Origin: a virus
Direction: 5' to 3' (one strand)
DNA length: 45,187 bases
IMG/VR virus record: IMGVR_UViG_3300031973_000946
Span: 1 to 45,187 of that record
Below are positions 15,742 to 24,222 of this stretch, piece by piece (position 1 is the first letter of the stretch; each line of letters opens with the position of its first letter). Below the pieces are notes generated by a model. The model saw nothing but the letters and a program-made list of their open reading frames with translations, had not been told where the DNA came from and searched no databases. The translations under genes were made by a program, and so were the position numbers.

Positions 15742-16081
15742 AACTTACTTTATTAATTGAACCTCTCCATGTTTTTGAGGCTCTTTCTATTTTTTCTGCT
15801 TTTACTTTCATTACGTCTTTGTTAGTACAATACTTATTGAAGTAATACTTTGAGTATTGATATACTTGTTCCATCACATCTTTTTTTTCGTAAACTTTAG
15901 GATCTCTATTGTATTTATTATTTATTGTTATACCTATTCTCCATTCATGTTTACCATTATTGTAATGATATTCTGGTAATATATCTATACCATTATCTTC
16001 ACACCAAAAACACTTTACCAAATCACCACCTTGCCTAGTATGATGAGGGTAGTTTGTATTATCATTATCTAACTCTCCCAT
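15734..16081 (-). CDS. Hypothetical protein with CxxC, 115 aa
   Basis: Its start overlaps the end of the primase-helicase gene by 13 bases and its stop overlaps the ThyA-family gene. KCFWCEDNG near residue 24 is a lone zinc-knuckle-like half. The middle (HEWRIGITINNKYNRD) and the helical end match no family I know. Confidence 0.6.
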   Translation of the reverse strand: MGELDNDNTNYPHHTRQGGDLVKCFWCEDNGIDILPEYHYNNGKHEWRIGITINNKYNRDPKVYEKKDVMEQVYQYSKYYFNKYCTNKDVMKVKAEKIERASKTWRGSINKVSYE

Positions 16082-17787
16082 GGCAAAGGTTCTGATTCTG
16101 TTTCTGATATTATTGGTATGTAACTACCAGACTTAGGTTCCCAGTTAAAATGAGCTTCAGCTTGGTTTTCACCTAAGTTTTGAAATTTAACTTTCAATAC
16201 TTTAGCTTTAACTGTCTGAGCTTCATAGTCCCTGTGAACCAATAAGCCGTGGTAACTAGCATCGTACCATTCACCACCACCTTTGATGCTGTACATCGTT
16301 GGCTCTTCAATCTTACCGTCTTGGTTTCTATACATTTTAGTAGGATGTGCTACAACAATAACGAGTACATCATACTTCTTTGCAAACGTTTCTATTTTAG
16401 TAAGATATTCCATAGTATAACGATTAACATCTTCAGACTTACAGTTAACATCTCTAATCTTATTAAAGGGATCAATGACTAAACATTTAATACCTTTACG
16501 TTTAACAAGCTCGGCGCCTTTACTTAATACGTCGTCAAGAGTATATCTATCCATATCAATAAAGAAATAATTATCATTGATGTGATTAGTAATCTCTTTC
16601 CATTTAGCAGTGCCAATATCATTTTTAGTTGGCATACCTTCCCATGTTTTACGTATTAGCTTGTGAGCGTGTAAGAAGTTAGGTTTGTTTTCTGGTGATG
16701 CATATGCTGTCTTCCAGCCGTAGTTTCTATTATAACCTATACACATTTGGTCTACAAAGTCTGACTTACCTGATGATGGTATACCTGTAACAGTTATAAA
16801 CTGTGAGGTATACGTAGAAAATATCTTATCAAAATTTTCTAAACCAACTTGAAAGCCAGGTTTAAAGCCATTGTGTACAAAGTCTAATAAATCAGCCTCT
16901 AAGTCTCTAAGAGTTGAAACTCCTTCTAATGGAACTTGAGTAGCAGATGTTATAACTTTTCTAAGTTTTTCTGCTCCGTGTTCTATTAAAAAGTCATTAG
17001 GGTCTTTGTTACCGTTGAAGTCTACTAAATAACAAACTTCAGCACCAAGACGTCTAATAAATTCGTACCTTAAAGCTTGACCAGCTTCGTCAGCATCAAC
17101 TGCTAGTATTATTTTTTCTTTATCTTCAAAATAATCTATACAGTTATCTAAATAATCTAAGTTATTACTGTTTAACGTGGCGCCGTTAGGAACTGATATC
17201 ACAGGTTTAATACCGGCTTCGTGTAATGCCAATGCATCCATTTCGCCTTCTGTGATAACGCACCAGTCATATCCTACAATACTATTAATATTGTAGAATA
17301 TTTTTTCAGCACCTTTGTACAGTTTAAAGTTTTTTCTACCATCTCTATACTTTACATTAATAAGTTCTTCACCCATAATATAATTAAATTGTATAGTGTT
17401 TTCTTTCTGCCCTGTCTGAGGCATGAACTCTTCACCCGTTGTAACTTTTAAATCGTTTAACGTTTGTTGAGATATACCTCGAGACTCAAACCATTCAACT
17501 GCCTTGTCTTTAACTGGTTCAAATACTTCAACCGGTATAGGTTTAACGTATTCTTTAGTTGCATTACCTTTACGTTGATACGTGTGTAATTGAAAACTAG
17601 TATCACAGTTATGACAAGTACCGAGACCACGTTCCCAGTCATAAGAAGCACATTGTGCTTTTCTATTCTTAGGTTGTCTAGTGTGGGAGCACAAGGGACA
17701 AATCCCCTGTGTCTTACCCACTTCTAAACCATGTTGATTGAATTTATCAATCACGAATCCATTGATCTCTGTATTCTCTACTTTCAT
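16069..17787 (-). CDS. Bifunctional DNA primase-helicase (T7 gp4 / Twinkle type)
   Basis: 572 aa. A zinc-binding domain (C30, C33, C58, C61) is followed by a TOPRIM primase core (VITEGEMDALAL, E180; AVDADEAGQ, D231/D233). A DnaB-family RecA helicase follows, with Walker A GIPSSGKS (335-342), Walker B CLVIDPFN and the VVAHPTK sensor region. It would unwind the replication fork and prime the lagging strand as one ring. Located in the replication operon just after the SSB-like gene; no DNA polymerase lies in the window. Confidence 0.93.
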   Translation of the reverse strand: MKVENTEINGFVIDKFNQHGLEVGKTQGICPLCSHTRQPKNRKAQCASYDWERGLGTCHNCDTSFQLHTYQRKGNATKEYVKPIPVEVFEPVKDKAVEWFESRGISQQTLNDLKVTTGEEFMPQTGQKENTIQFNYIMGEELINVKYRDGRKNFKLYKGAEKIFYNINSIVGYDWCVITEGEMDALALHEAGIKPVISVPNGATLNSNNLDYLDNCIDYFEDKEKIILAVDADEAGQALRYEFIRRLGAEVCYLVDFNGNKDPNDFLIEHGAEKLRKVITSATQVPLEGVSTLRDLEADLLDFVHNGFKPGFQVGLENFDKIFSTYTSQFITVTGIPSSGKSDFVDQMCIGYNRNYGWKTAYASPENKPNFLHAHKLIRKTWEGMPTKNDIGTAKWKEITNHINDNYFFIDMDRYTLDDVLSKGAELVKRKGIKCLVIDPFNKIRDVNCKSEDVNRYTMEYLTKIETFAKKYDVLVIVVAHPTKMYRNQDGKIEEPTMYSIKGGGEWYDASYHGLLVHRDYEAQTVKAKVLKVKFQNLGENQAEAHFNWEPKSGSYIPIISETESEPLPWES

Positions 17788-17788
17788 A

Positions 17789-18103
17789 TTAAAATGGCAG
17801 ATCTTCTTTAGCTACAGGCGCTGGTGACGCTGGTGCTGTAGGCTGATTACTATCCATTGGAGCTCTGTCAACATTTTGACCATTAGTCCAAATAACTTTA
17901 ACGTTACCTAAATAAGTTTTAGCTTGTTTAGACTCACGTTCTTCCTTAGTCTGTTCAACAACAACCGGTCCTTGATTACCGAACTGGTCGACGTCGTCAT
18001 TAAGGGTAATGGTAATAGGTAAATACTTACCTTTTTTACCAACATATATTTTATCTTTCGGTATTTCAGAAAGATTTATAGAAGTTTTTATTATACTTGC
18101 CAT
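17789..18103 (-). CDS. Single-stranded DNA-binding protein-like, 104 aa
   Basis: A beta-rich core (KIYVGKKGKYLPITITLND, TYLGNVKVIW) is followed by a Pro/Ala-rich linker and the acidic-aromatic tip EDLPF, matching the C-terminal partner-binding tip of SSB proteins. It ends one base before the primase-helicase start. No clear sequence family, so the SSB call rests on tip, size and neighbours. Confidence 0.6.
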   Translation of the reverse strand: MASIIKTSINLSEIPKDKIYVGKKGKYLPITITLNDDVDQFGNQGPVVVEQTKEERESKQAKTYLGNVKVIWTNGQNVDRAPMDSNQPTAPASPAPVAKEDLPF

Positions 18104-18106
18104 AAT

Positions 18107-18295
18107 TTATTGATTTATTAAGTTAACTAATTGTTTTACTTTACCTACAGACACGCCTAACGTTCTTCTATAGTTATCCATAGCTTTAGAGTATGGATGT
18201 AAACCGTCGCTTGAGCTATTGTTTACATAAAAGTTTTTATTATTTGCTCTGTGTTTTTTGCCTGATATCGCGCAGGTCTTCATTTTATATCCCAT
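18107..18295 (-). CDS. Hypothetical protein, 62 aa
   Basis: Short basic protein (MGYKMKTCAISGKKHRANN...) in the recombination operon, three bases before the SSB-like gene and three after the RecE-like gene. Pattern TLGVSVGKVKQLVNLI suggests a C-terminal helix. No family assigned. Confidence 0.55.
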   Translation of the reverse strand: MGYKMKTCAISGKKHRANNKNFYVNNSSSDGLHPYSKAMDNYRRTLGVSVGKVKQLVNLINQ

Positions 18296-18298
18296 GGT

Positions 18299-19036
18299 TT
18301 ATAAGGTTTTAGTTATTAAATATTGCTTACTGTCAAAATCATCTGTCTTGTAGAACAGATCGTACGCATCAGAAGCTTTACGTACTTTTTCTTCACCAGA
18401 TTTATAAAACTCTGGTGAACAGTCGAACAAGCCTATTTGGTGAGTTTCTTTATCTATTACGATAAATAACATTTCATAACCAAATAGGTTACTATAAATA
18501 TAAGCTTGACTGTCATAGTTAAATTTAGAAGCAGACCATCTAAACCTGTCTATATCACTAGTTGTTTTAAGGTCTATAACAAGTTTTTCATTATGATTAA
18601 TAATATCTGCTTTACCTTTCCACTTGTTACCAAATAATTCAGTAACGCCTGGTACTTCAAAATCGTTTAACTTTCCATCTGTACCCATTATTAAGCTTCC
18701 GCATATTTTATTATCCATCATAGCTTCTGTCATTAACTGTATTTTATCAGCCTCGTGCTGTAGTAAACATATCTCGCCATCAGACATCTCTTTATATTTC
18801 TTAGTATTCCTAGTACTAGACTCTATAATCTTAAAACTTTTAAGCTTATTAGGCTCTAGTATTGCCGTGTGAAAATAACCTCCAACAACCATTGCTGATG
18901 TTTTAGGTTTTGGTTCACGTAGCATTTTAGGATTTTTAAGTAATATAGATATATCTGAATTACTTAAGAACTGCTTACCATATTCTCCATAGTAATGTTC
19001 GTCCTGTTTTAATTTATTAATTATTTCTTTATTCAT
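18299..19036 (-). CDS. PD-(D/E)XK exonuclease, RecE/exodeoxyribonuclease VIII-like
   Basis: 245 aa. The N-terminus has the typical FLSNSDISILLKNPKM helix and GYFHTAILEP (His and Glu). Then come WKGKADIINHNEKLVIDLKTT (Asp and DxK) and FNYDSQAYIYS, the catalytic layout of RecE/PDDEXK_1 nucleases. It overlaps the ERF gene by 8 bases; an exonuclease with an annealing protein is the standard phage recombination pair that repairs or circularises DNA by single-strand annealing. Confidence 0.8.
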   Translation of the reverse strand: MNKEIINKLKQDEHYYGEYGKQFLSNSDISILLKNPKMLREPKPKTSAMVVGGYFHTAILEPNKLKSFKIIESSTRNTKKYKEMSDGEICLLQHEADKIQLMTEAMMDNKICGSLIMGTDGKLNDFEVPGVTELFGNKWKGKADIINHNEKLVIDLKTTSDIDRFRWSASKFNYDSQAYIYSNLFGYEMLFIVIDKETHQIGLFDCSPEFYKSGEEKVRKASDAYDLFYKTDDFDSKQYLITKTL

Positions 19037-19583
19037 TTATTGATTTTAGTTTTACCATTTGTGATGGTGTAACGTTATATTTAGACTCGATGGCAGATAT
19101 AGCCCCTCCTCCTTTTACAAACTCAATAGCTTTTTTCCATTGGTCTTCGCTCATTTTAAGTTTAGCATTATTCACAATTTTACTAGCCGTACCTCCACTA
19201 TTAGTAGAGTCAGCATCTGCTGTATCATCGATTAGAAATAAGTTGCCTAATGCATACTTCTTTCCATAAGATGAAGCCGCTCCAAATTGTTGTGCTGTTT
19301 GCATACCTTTTTGTGTAAGGTCTACACCGACTATTGCTGTTGCTGTGATTGAATTTGCACCATCAGACAAGATGGCCGTTGATTTAATTACAGGTACGTG
19401 AGTTGTATCAATTAATTCTTCTTCTACTCTAACTGATACTTTCTCTCGTAATAAAAAAGGCTTTACTGCCTCGAGTATGTCTTCTGCTTTACGGAAATAG
19501 TATTTTCCAAAAGAATTATAAGAAGACTTTTTTGCTTTTAGTTCAGTCTGTATGACTGCTAATTTTTGGTTTAAATCTTTCAT
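19029..19583 (-). CDS. ERF-family single-strand annealing protein
   Basis: 184 aa. Residues about 100-125 carry QQFGAASSYGKKYALGNLF followed by an acidic DDTADAD, the signature of the ERF/Sak recombinases. N-terminal SSYNSFGKYYFRKAEDILEA also fits. The C-terminal 40 residues form a helical DNA-binding-like module. Works with the adjacent RecE-like nuclease to anneal homologous ends. The upstream 61 bp contain no gene and may hold a promoter. Confidence 0.85.
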   Translation of the reverse strand: MKDLNQKLAVIQTELKAKKSSYNSFGKYYFRKAEDILEAVKPFLLREKVSVRVEEELIDTTHVPVIKSTAILSDGANSITATAIVGVDLTQKGMQTAQQFGAASSYGKKYALGNLFLIDDTADADSTNSGGTASKIVNNAKLKMSEDQWKKAIEFVKGGGAISAIESKYNVTPSQMVKLKSINE

Positions 19584-19644
19584 GGTTTATAGTTTTGGTC
19601 TATATATATAATTACATATTTTTTTATTAATTTACATTAGTAAC

Positions 19645-20400
19645 TTACAGATAGTCAATCACTTGCGAGTGTGGAACTTTCTCGATTAACTTATCAATAG
19701 CAAGCTTTTTTAACTGCGATATACGCACATAAGAGCTACTACCTTTTATACCTAATATGTCTGCAATTTCTTTAGCTGAATGCTTTTCACAATCAAGCCC
19801 ATATGATAGTCTTAACACTTGGTACTCTTTTGGATTTAAGTATTGTAACATCAAGGCTTTTAAGTAAGCTGACAGCCAACCTTTATTGTAAGTCTTTATG
19901 TCAGGTATGTTGTAAGCTGCATTACGTTGTTCTGGTGTTCCATCATCAAGGCTTGTAAATACTGAATTAAAAAATAACTCAACAGCTTTTCTATCTTCGC
20001 CAAAGTCTTTGCGTATTTCATTTAACTTATGTTCAGGTATACGCATGCTACCTCTATTGCTATCAATACCTCTACGTATAGCACCTTTAATTCTTTTAGA
20101 TAAAAAAGATTTTAAAGTTTTTTCTTGATCTTTAGCGTCTTGTATGGTTAGCCAATTTACCCTATCAGCGCCAGCACATAAGCCATAAAAACCTTCTTGA
20201 ATTAAATCATTTATAGTCATTACGCCTATTGCTTGCTGTGATGTTGAAAATTTTCTAGCTAAGTTTTCCACAAGTGGTAAAAATTTTTCAATTAACTGAT
20301 TTCTAGTATACTGACTATACGAAACGTCAGGCAACCTTGATAATACAGCACTCATGTCGTGCTTGTATCTTACGTAGTTTTGTATGTTATATTTCTTCAT
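19645..20400 (-). CDS. Sigma-70-family RNA polymerase sigma factor
   Basis: 251 aa. Region 2-like IEKFLPLVENLARKFS and NDLIQEGFYGL lie in the first half, and region 4-like YQVLRLSYGLD, KEIADILGI, YVRISQLKKLA form a C-terminal helix-turn-helix. Region 1.1 and region 3 are reduced. It would steer host RNA polymerase to phage promoters, possibly late ones or the YACAANNTAAATACG-N10-GATAATA family. It overlaps the deoxynucleotidase gene by 14 bases. Confidence 0.85.
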   Translation of the reverse strand: MKKYNIQNYVRYKHDMSAVLSRLPDVSYSQYTRNQLIEKFLPLVENLARKFSTSQQAIGVMTINDLIQEGFYGLCAGADRVNWLTIQDAKDQEKTLKSFLSKRIKGAIRRGIDSNRGSMRIPEHKLNEIRKDFGEDRKAVELFFNSVFTSLDDGTPEQRNAAYNIPDIKTYNKGWLSAYLKALMLQYLNPKEYQVLRLSYGLDCEKHSAKEIADILGIKGSSSYVRISQLKKLAIDKLIEKVPHSQVIDYL

Positions 20401-20836
20401 TTTCTAGTTTTTTTATAAATTTTAAACATGCTTTCCAGTTCTTGTTAGTCCAGTTTTGATTAAACCAGAACCATTCACCCTTAAAATCTGGTTGACCTCT
20501 GTATTGACTATCATCAATTAAGACATCACCGATTAATAAATCTTTTCTGTGCGTGAGTATTAGTTTACGTTTTAAGTCTGGGAACCATTGCTCAAGCCAC
20601 GCACGCTTGTCAGCCCATACTTGTATTCTAGTCCATGGAGGAGTCGAAGCTATAAATACCTCGTGGTGCTCGTTCAAATAGCTCATCGCTTCTTCAGCAC
20701 CTGGTATTACATCTAAGTGTAGATAATCGACATATAAGTCTGGTCTACCTTGTTGATGTTTTGGTAAAAGCTTTTTAGCTTTTTCAAAGTCAGCAATGAC
20801 CCCGTCCATATCTACATATATTCTAAGTTTCTTCAT
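20387..20836 (-). CDS. 5'(3')-deoxyribonucleotidase (HAD superfamily)
   Basis: 149 aa. HAD motif I YVDMDGVIADF (D9/D11), motif II IASTPPW, a conserved LTHRKDLL (Lys) and motif IV LIDDSQYRG match the NT5C deoxyribonucleotidase family at its usual phage length. It would dephosphorylate deoxynucleoside monophosphates and so tune the dNTP pool together with RNR and MazG-like genes. The family also has phage members with other phosphatase substrates. Confidence 0.8.
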   Translation of the reverse strand: MKKLRIYVDMDGVIADFEKAKKLLPKHQQGRPDLYVDYLHLDVIPGAEEAMSYLNEHHEVFIASTPPWTRIQVWADKRAWLEQWFPDLKRKLILTHRKDLLIGDVLIDDSQYRGQPDFKGEWFWFNQNWTNKNWKACLKFIKKLENEEI

Positions 20837-21458
20837 TTAATATTTGTTTTTCTTCTTTTAATGCAGGGTATTTATCCATACGCCTATATATTGTTCTTGG
20901 TGTTACATTTAACATTTTTGCAAGCTTTGATATTATTATCTTATCACCTTCGTAATTAATTTGTAACATTGCTTCGTAGATATCGCTGCTACTTATGCCT
21001 CTCATTCTACCTATTAATTTACCTACAATGCTTAGTTTTTCTTTCTTAGTAAGACCACAGTTAAACTTAAATATTATTTTTCTAAGTTTATTTGTTGGTG
21101 GCACTTCTAAATCTAATACACTTAAATCATCTATGAGTCTAGCTACGTTCCATTTATTAATACTAAAGGTTGTAAAACCATTATCTTTATTAGTAATCCA
21201 CGTAGCTATATCCATAGCGTCATGCTTTGTCCAGTCAGGATTTAAATACCAAAGTGTAAGCATGTGCCACTTTAGACTCCTGTATGTTGTTATTTTAGCT
21301 TTACTTCTAAATAAGTCATAAGCCTGGTAAGTACCGTTTTCATAAAACATATATTCTTTTGTTTCTATGTCAGGTATATCTGTTATAGGATCTCTTCTCC
21401 ATATAACGCGTTTGTTTGTAAGGTATTTAAACTGTCTTTCCATGCTTATATATGACAT
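20823..21458 (-). CDS. Hypothetical protein with C-terminal helix-turn-helix, about 211 aa
   Basis: The C-terminal KIIISKLAKMLNVTPRTIYRRMDKY reads as a helix-turn-helix, so it may bind DNA. The rest, Trp-rich (WHMLTLWYLNPDWTKHDAMDIATW), is unrecognised. I take ATG 21458 because it follows the stop of a 43-aa frame by seven bases; a GTG at 21497 would add 13 residues but overlap that frame. It overlaps the deoxynucleotidase start by 14 bases. Confidence 0.6.
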   Translation of the reverse strand: MSYISMERQFKYLTNKRVIWRRDPITDIPDIETKEYMFYENGTYQAYDLFRSKAKITTYRSLKWHMLTLWYLNPDWTKHDAMDIATWITNKDNGFTTFSINKWNVARLIDDLSVLDLEVPPTNKLRKIIFKFNCGLTKKEKLSIVGKLIGRMRGISSSDIYEAMLQINYEGDKIIISKLAKMLNVTPRTIYRRMDKYPALKEEKQILNEET

Positions 21459-21465
21459 TAGCCTA

Positions 21466-21597
21466 TTACTGATTAGACCTTTTAAGGCTTTTGTCACAGT
21501 TTGGTTTCAATGTCCCTATAATAATTCTTTTAGAATTATTTTTATTATACTTTATTTTATTAAACTCTTCAATTTTTAGTTTTAATCTTTTATCCAT
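21466..21597 (-). CDS. Possible small basic protein, 43 aa
   Basis: The start overlaps the previous stop by eight bases, a layout used elsewhere here. The peptide (MDKRLKLKIEEFNKIK...) is Lys/Asn-rich. A perfect 9-bp inverted repeat AATAATTCT/AGAATTATT (21520-21540, loop TTT) sits inside, so the stretch may instead be an attenuator or regulatory hairpin. Low certainty. Confidence 0.4.
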   Translation of the reverse strand: MDKRLKLKIEEFNKIKYNKNNSKRIIIGTLKPNCDKSLKRSNQ

Positions 21598-22066
21598 TTG
21601 GTCTAGTTTTATATATTGTTTCTGATTCATGAGCTACTACATGTTTTTCACCTATGTAATAATTCCAATATGCTTGTATACTACACTCATCTTTATATTC
21701 ATCAGGCATGCACTGAGGCATTTCTGTTAATCCTGACCATGCTAATCCGCCAGGTAATATATTAACTTTATCTTTACACTTAGTGTATGACAAGTGTTCT
21801 TTACCATAACGTTTAGTATATTCTTTTGATAACGAAGTAAAATGTCGGTATAACCATAAATAATTATTAGCAGAACTTCTAGCCCATATTGTTGATGGGT
21901 GGTTTTTATGTGCTACTTTATAAGGTACATCAGCATCTTCACCCATAACACAATGATGTGCGGTGCATAACATTTGAGCTGACTCAAGTATCATCTTTAC
22001 TACATGTTTATTATATTGGTATTCGGCTGCCTTTATCGGGCATTTGTCAAGGTAAAATATGTTCAT
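21590..22066 (-). CDS. Conserved phage protein of unknown function, 158 aa
   Basis: MNIFYLDKCPIKAAEYQYNK, HVVKMILESAQML, NHPSTIWARSSANNYLWLY and KEYTKRYGKEH form a pattern I know from many phage hypothetical proteins, rich in His, Tyr and Trp. Conserved His/Glu/Arg would suit an enzyme, but no named family is certain. It is read after the 36-aa zinc-ribbon gene. Confidence 0.65.
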   Translation of the reverse strand: MNIFYLDKCPIKAAEYQYNKHVVKMILESAQMLCTAHHCVMGEDADVPYKVAHKNHPSTIWARSSANNYLWLYRHFTSLSKEYTKRYGKEHLSYTKCKDKVNILPGGLAWSGLTEMPQCMPDEYKDECSIQAYWNYYIGEKHVVAHESETIYKTRPNG

Positions 22067-22068
22067 AA

Positions 22069-22179
22069 TTATTCGTAATATTTTGCGTTTTCTTCCCAGC
22101 AGTCACTACAACAGCTAGGGTGATCTCCTACGGTTAATTCTATACCGCAGTGATCACAATCTGGTTTATCTTTATTCAT
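22069..22179 (-). CDS. Zinc-ribbon-like microprotein, 36 aa
   Basis: ATG 22179 overlaps the DNA ligase stop by eight bases and TAA ends two bases before the next ATG. The peptide has CDHCG and CCSDCW, two CxxC pairs 15 residues apart, enough for one zinc ribbon. Such mini zinc fingers are common in phage early regions; target unknown. Confidence 0.6.
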   Translation of the reverse strand: MNKDKPDCDHCGIELTVGDHPSCCSDCWEENAKYYE

Positions 22180-23056
22180 AATTTCTTATACATTTAAATA
22201 GCGGGTGTCTATAACTACCTGCTTTGGTTCTTTCAAAAAAAGTGAAGGTGGCACGTTGGCCTATATACTGATGTATATTTTCTAGCATTATTGCAAGATC
22301 TTTATAGTTATGGCCCTTACCGGGTGGGCAACCGAACTGGATGCCTTCATCATCTTGCATTAAAAACTTACCTAACGTACCGGCTCTCTTGCCTTTACCT
22401 TCCTCATAACCAACTATATTAGCTTCAGCGTCGTGAAAATCTTTGAACTTGCGCAGTGACCACGATCGACCACATTTGTACACATCATTGATTCTTACAA
22501 TAGAACCTTCGTAACCATTAGCTAAATTAGTCTTGTGAACTTGTTTAGCTTCTTTCTCACTACTAACTAGCTGTGTGAAAACGTGCTTAATACAATTACT
22601 AGGTTGTAATTCTTTTTTAAGCCAAGTTATACGACTAGAGTATTTAGCTTCACGTAAAGCTGCGCCTGGTACATAATCATAACAATGAAATTGTACGTGT
22701 TTGGCTGATTCTAGACGTGCCTCGTCAGTCGGTTTTGTTTTTCTGACCATAGATATTATAGACTCAAAATCGTCTTTAAAATCATGATTATACAACTCGC
22801 CGTCAAGTACAACATCTGGAAAATTACGAAAAAAGGGTATCAACTCTACTAATATGTGGTTGATATTAAGCCACTCTTTATCGTTACGTGAATATGCTAC
22901 GACACTTTCGTAGCCATTAACTTCACTGCCTTCATATTGTATTAAGCAACGTACGCCGTCAAGCTTTGGTTGCATATACACTACACTCTTGTAGTCTATT
23001 GGTTTGTCACTTACTGGGTAAGCTAACATTGGTTTATATTTCATCTTCATCTTCAA
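22172..23056 (-). CDS. ATP-dependent DNA ligase
   Basis: 294 aa. The adenylation motif I is MQPKLDGVR with nucleophile K31. Then DGELYNHD (III), NGYEGSIVR (IV) and LRKFKDF (V) are in order, with a compact OB domain at the C-terminus. It seals nicks in replication and recombination. Its start overlaps the upstream gene by 23 bases. The MKMKMKYKPM start could equally be the internal Met at residue 5. Confidence 0.9.
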   Translation of the reverse strand: MKMKMKYKPMLAYPVSDKPIDYKSVVYMQPKLDGVRCLIQYEGSEVNGYESVVAYSRNDKEWLNINHILVELIPFFRNFPDVVLDGELYNHDFKDDFESIISMVRKTKPTDEARLESAKHVQFHCYDYVPGAALREAKYSSRITWLKKELQPSNCIKHVFTQLVSSEKEAKQVHKTNLANGYEGSIVRINDVYKCGRSWSLRKFKDFHDAEANIVGYEEGKGKRAGTLGKFLMQDDEGIQFGCPPGKGHNYKDLAIMLENIHQYIGQRATFTFFERTKAGSYRHPLFKCIRNYE

Positions 23057-23321
23057 AATTCATTAAGTTTGGGTCAATTGGTAAGCCTAGCTTATCACTT
23101 AACTCCATAATTCGTATTTTCATTATAGCACATTTTTCGTATTCTTCGCGATCTAAGTATAGATTTTGAAGGGTGACACAGCGTGCTAACTCACCTATTT
23201 GATGGTCTTTTATGTTAGTGGCAGTCCAATCTTCACCACTTGTCTCTTGTGCTAGATTTATCAACTCTTCAGCAATAAATCTAGCTAGTTTTTTTAAATT
23301 ATCTTCATGTATATTATCCAT
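23034..23321 (-). CDS. Hypothetical acidic helical protein, 95 aa
   Basis: Mainly helical with an acidic end (NFEDEDEI). EEYEKCAIMKIRIMELSDKL resembles a UVR-type double helix that binds Clp/Uvr partners; the resemblance is weak. The ATG lies inside promoter copy 7 (its GATAATA box is codons 2-4), so transcription and start are closely set. Family unknown. Confidence 0.55.
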   Translation of the reverse strand: MDNIHEDNLKKLARFIAEELINLAQETSGEDWTATNIKDHQIGELARCVTLQNLYLDREEYEKCAIMKIRIMELSDKLGLPIDPNLMNFEDEDEI

Positions 23322-23343
23322 TACTCTCCGTATTTATTTTGTA
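23312..23343 (-). promoter_or_regulatory. Early promoter family, copy 7 (overlaps coding)
   Basis: Minus strand: TACAAAATAAATACG, then exactly 10 bases, then GATAATA. The upstream box is also the C-terminal codons of the 137-aa gene, and the downstream box is codons 2-4 of the next gene. Spacing equals that of six intergenic copies. It could drive the replication operon downstream, or be a chance match. Confidence 0.45.
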
Positions 23344-23734
23344 ATTTATCTGGTTTACCTACAAATATACATTCGTCACCATCAAATATACTAATCCATA
23401 TATCTTTATGGTAATCACCCCATACATAATACTCATAATCTATCCAAGAATGAGGTCTATCAGGATCTTCTATATATACATTACCTGGCTCATCTTTTAG
23501 CTCTGCTATAATAGATGCTGCCATGCATGCAATACCATTAAAACAGTTTGTGTCTTTCCTATTTAGTCCATTAGTTATTGTTTTATCTTGTAGATAATTA
23601 GCTAATGTCACACCTAAATACTCAGGATATCCATCATAATGATGATATATACTTACTAGTTTTTTATCTGGTTTTTCGCTAAACGATATTCCTTCTTCAC
23701 GCTTAGCGATGCTTATTGTTGCTCTTGTTCCCAT
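23321..23734 (-). CDS. Conserved phage protein of unknown function, 137 aa
   Basis: MGTRATISIAKRE, IYHHYDGYPEYLG and DYEYYVWGDY form a known conserved phage pattern (GTRA...Y-x-H-x-DGYPE). The cluster of His, Asp and Gly is well kept in relatives, yet no function is assigned. Stop overlaps the following ATG by one base. Confidence 0.7.
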   Translation of the reverse strand: MGTRATISIAKREEGISFSEKPDKKLVSIYHHYDGYPEYLGVTLANYLQDKTITNGLNRKDTNCFNGIACMAASIIAELKDEPGNVYIEDPDRPHSWIDYEYYVWGDYHKDIWISIFDGDECIFVGKPDKLQNKYGE

Positions 23735-23735
23735 A

Positions 23736-23813
23736 TTATTTAATTCTTACTTGTATAGCCCATAGTATATAACATATAAGCTGTATTATTATTACTGTTT
23801 TTACCTCAAACAT
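23736..23813 (-). CDS. Possible 25-aa membrane micropeptide
   Basis: A 25-codon frame (MFEVKTVIIIQLICYILWAI...) exactly fills the gap, ending one base before the next ATG and starting one base after the preceding stop. A single strongly hydrophobic stretch suggests membrane insertion. Length alone makes it uncertain. Confidence 0.4.
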   Translation of the reverse strand: MFEVKTVIIIQLICYILWAIQVRIK

Positions 23814-23814
23814 A

Positions 23815-24078
23815 CTATCCTGTTATTGATACTACATAATCTTCATCATCACTAACTAAAAATCTATCACCATATAATAAATCCATATGGCTTATAGATA
23901 ATAAATTAGTATGAGAAAAGTTAATAAGCTTACTAACATCATGGACTTTTAAATCAGACCAAAAGTTATTACGCTTTAAGCTGTCAATTAAAGCCATAGT
24001 TGTAGCAGGATATTTTTTTAAGTCTTCCTGAATACTATCGCGTATTTCAGGTTTTAGTTTTTCGTATAAATTTTTCAT
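23815..24078 (-). CDS. Hypothetical protein, 87 aa
   Basis: Helical, charged N-terminus (YEKLKPEIRDSIQEDLKKYP) and a beta end (DRFLVSDDEDYVVSITG). It lies directly behind promoter copy 1 (GATAATAATAATATG), where the start codon falls about where transcription should begin, so the mRNA may be almost leaderless. No family known. Confidence 0.6.
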   Translation of the reverse strand: MKNLYEKLKPEIRDSIQEDLKKYPATTMALIDSLKRNNFWSDLKVHDVSKLINFSHTNLLSISHMDLLYGDRFLVSDDEDYVVSITG

Positions 24079-24083
24079 ATTAT

Positions 24084-24115
24084 TATTATCTTACTTTATT
24101 CGTATTTAATTTGTA
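24084..24115 (-). promoter_or_regulatory. Early promoter family, copy 1
   Basis: Minus strand TACAAATTAAATACG, 10 bases, GATAATA, then the ATG of the 87-aa gene six bases after the GATAAT hexamer. The upstream box starts five bases after the 3' end of the tRNA-like structure. Member of a seven-copy set. Confidence 0.7.
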
Positions 24116-24119
24116 ATTG

Positions 24120-24222
24120 TAGTATGAGTGGGACTCGAACCCACTGCTTCGTCAAGCAACCTTCATTACTCACTAGCTCGTTAAAACGTTTACTAGTGCA
24201 AGCAATTACTCCTGTTCATACT
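24120..24222 (-). ncRNA. tRNA-like structure with 7-bp acceptor and T-arm
   Basis: On the minus strand AGTATGA (24222-24216) pairs perfectly with TCATACT (24127-24121). Just inside lies a canonical T-arm GTGGG-TTCGAGT-CCCAC, preceded by a TGCTT-GACG-AAGCA hairpin like a class II variable arm. At about 103 nt it is longer than normal tRNAs. I find no standard D-loop GG or 7-nt anticodon loop; a CACTAG/CTAGTG stem with a 16-nt loop takes that place. No CCA is encoded. It may be a degenerate or unusual tRNA, a tmRNA-like 3' domain, or a tRNA mimic. Confidence 0.65.

Noticed and set aside
21520-21540. Rho-independent terminator at the AATAATTCT hairpin
   Set aside because: The stem has only A/T pairs except one G-C on each side, and on the gene-bearing minus strand it is not followed by a T-run.
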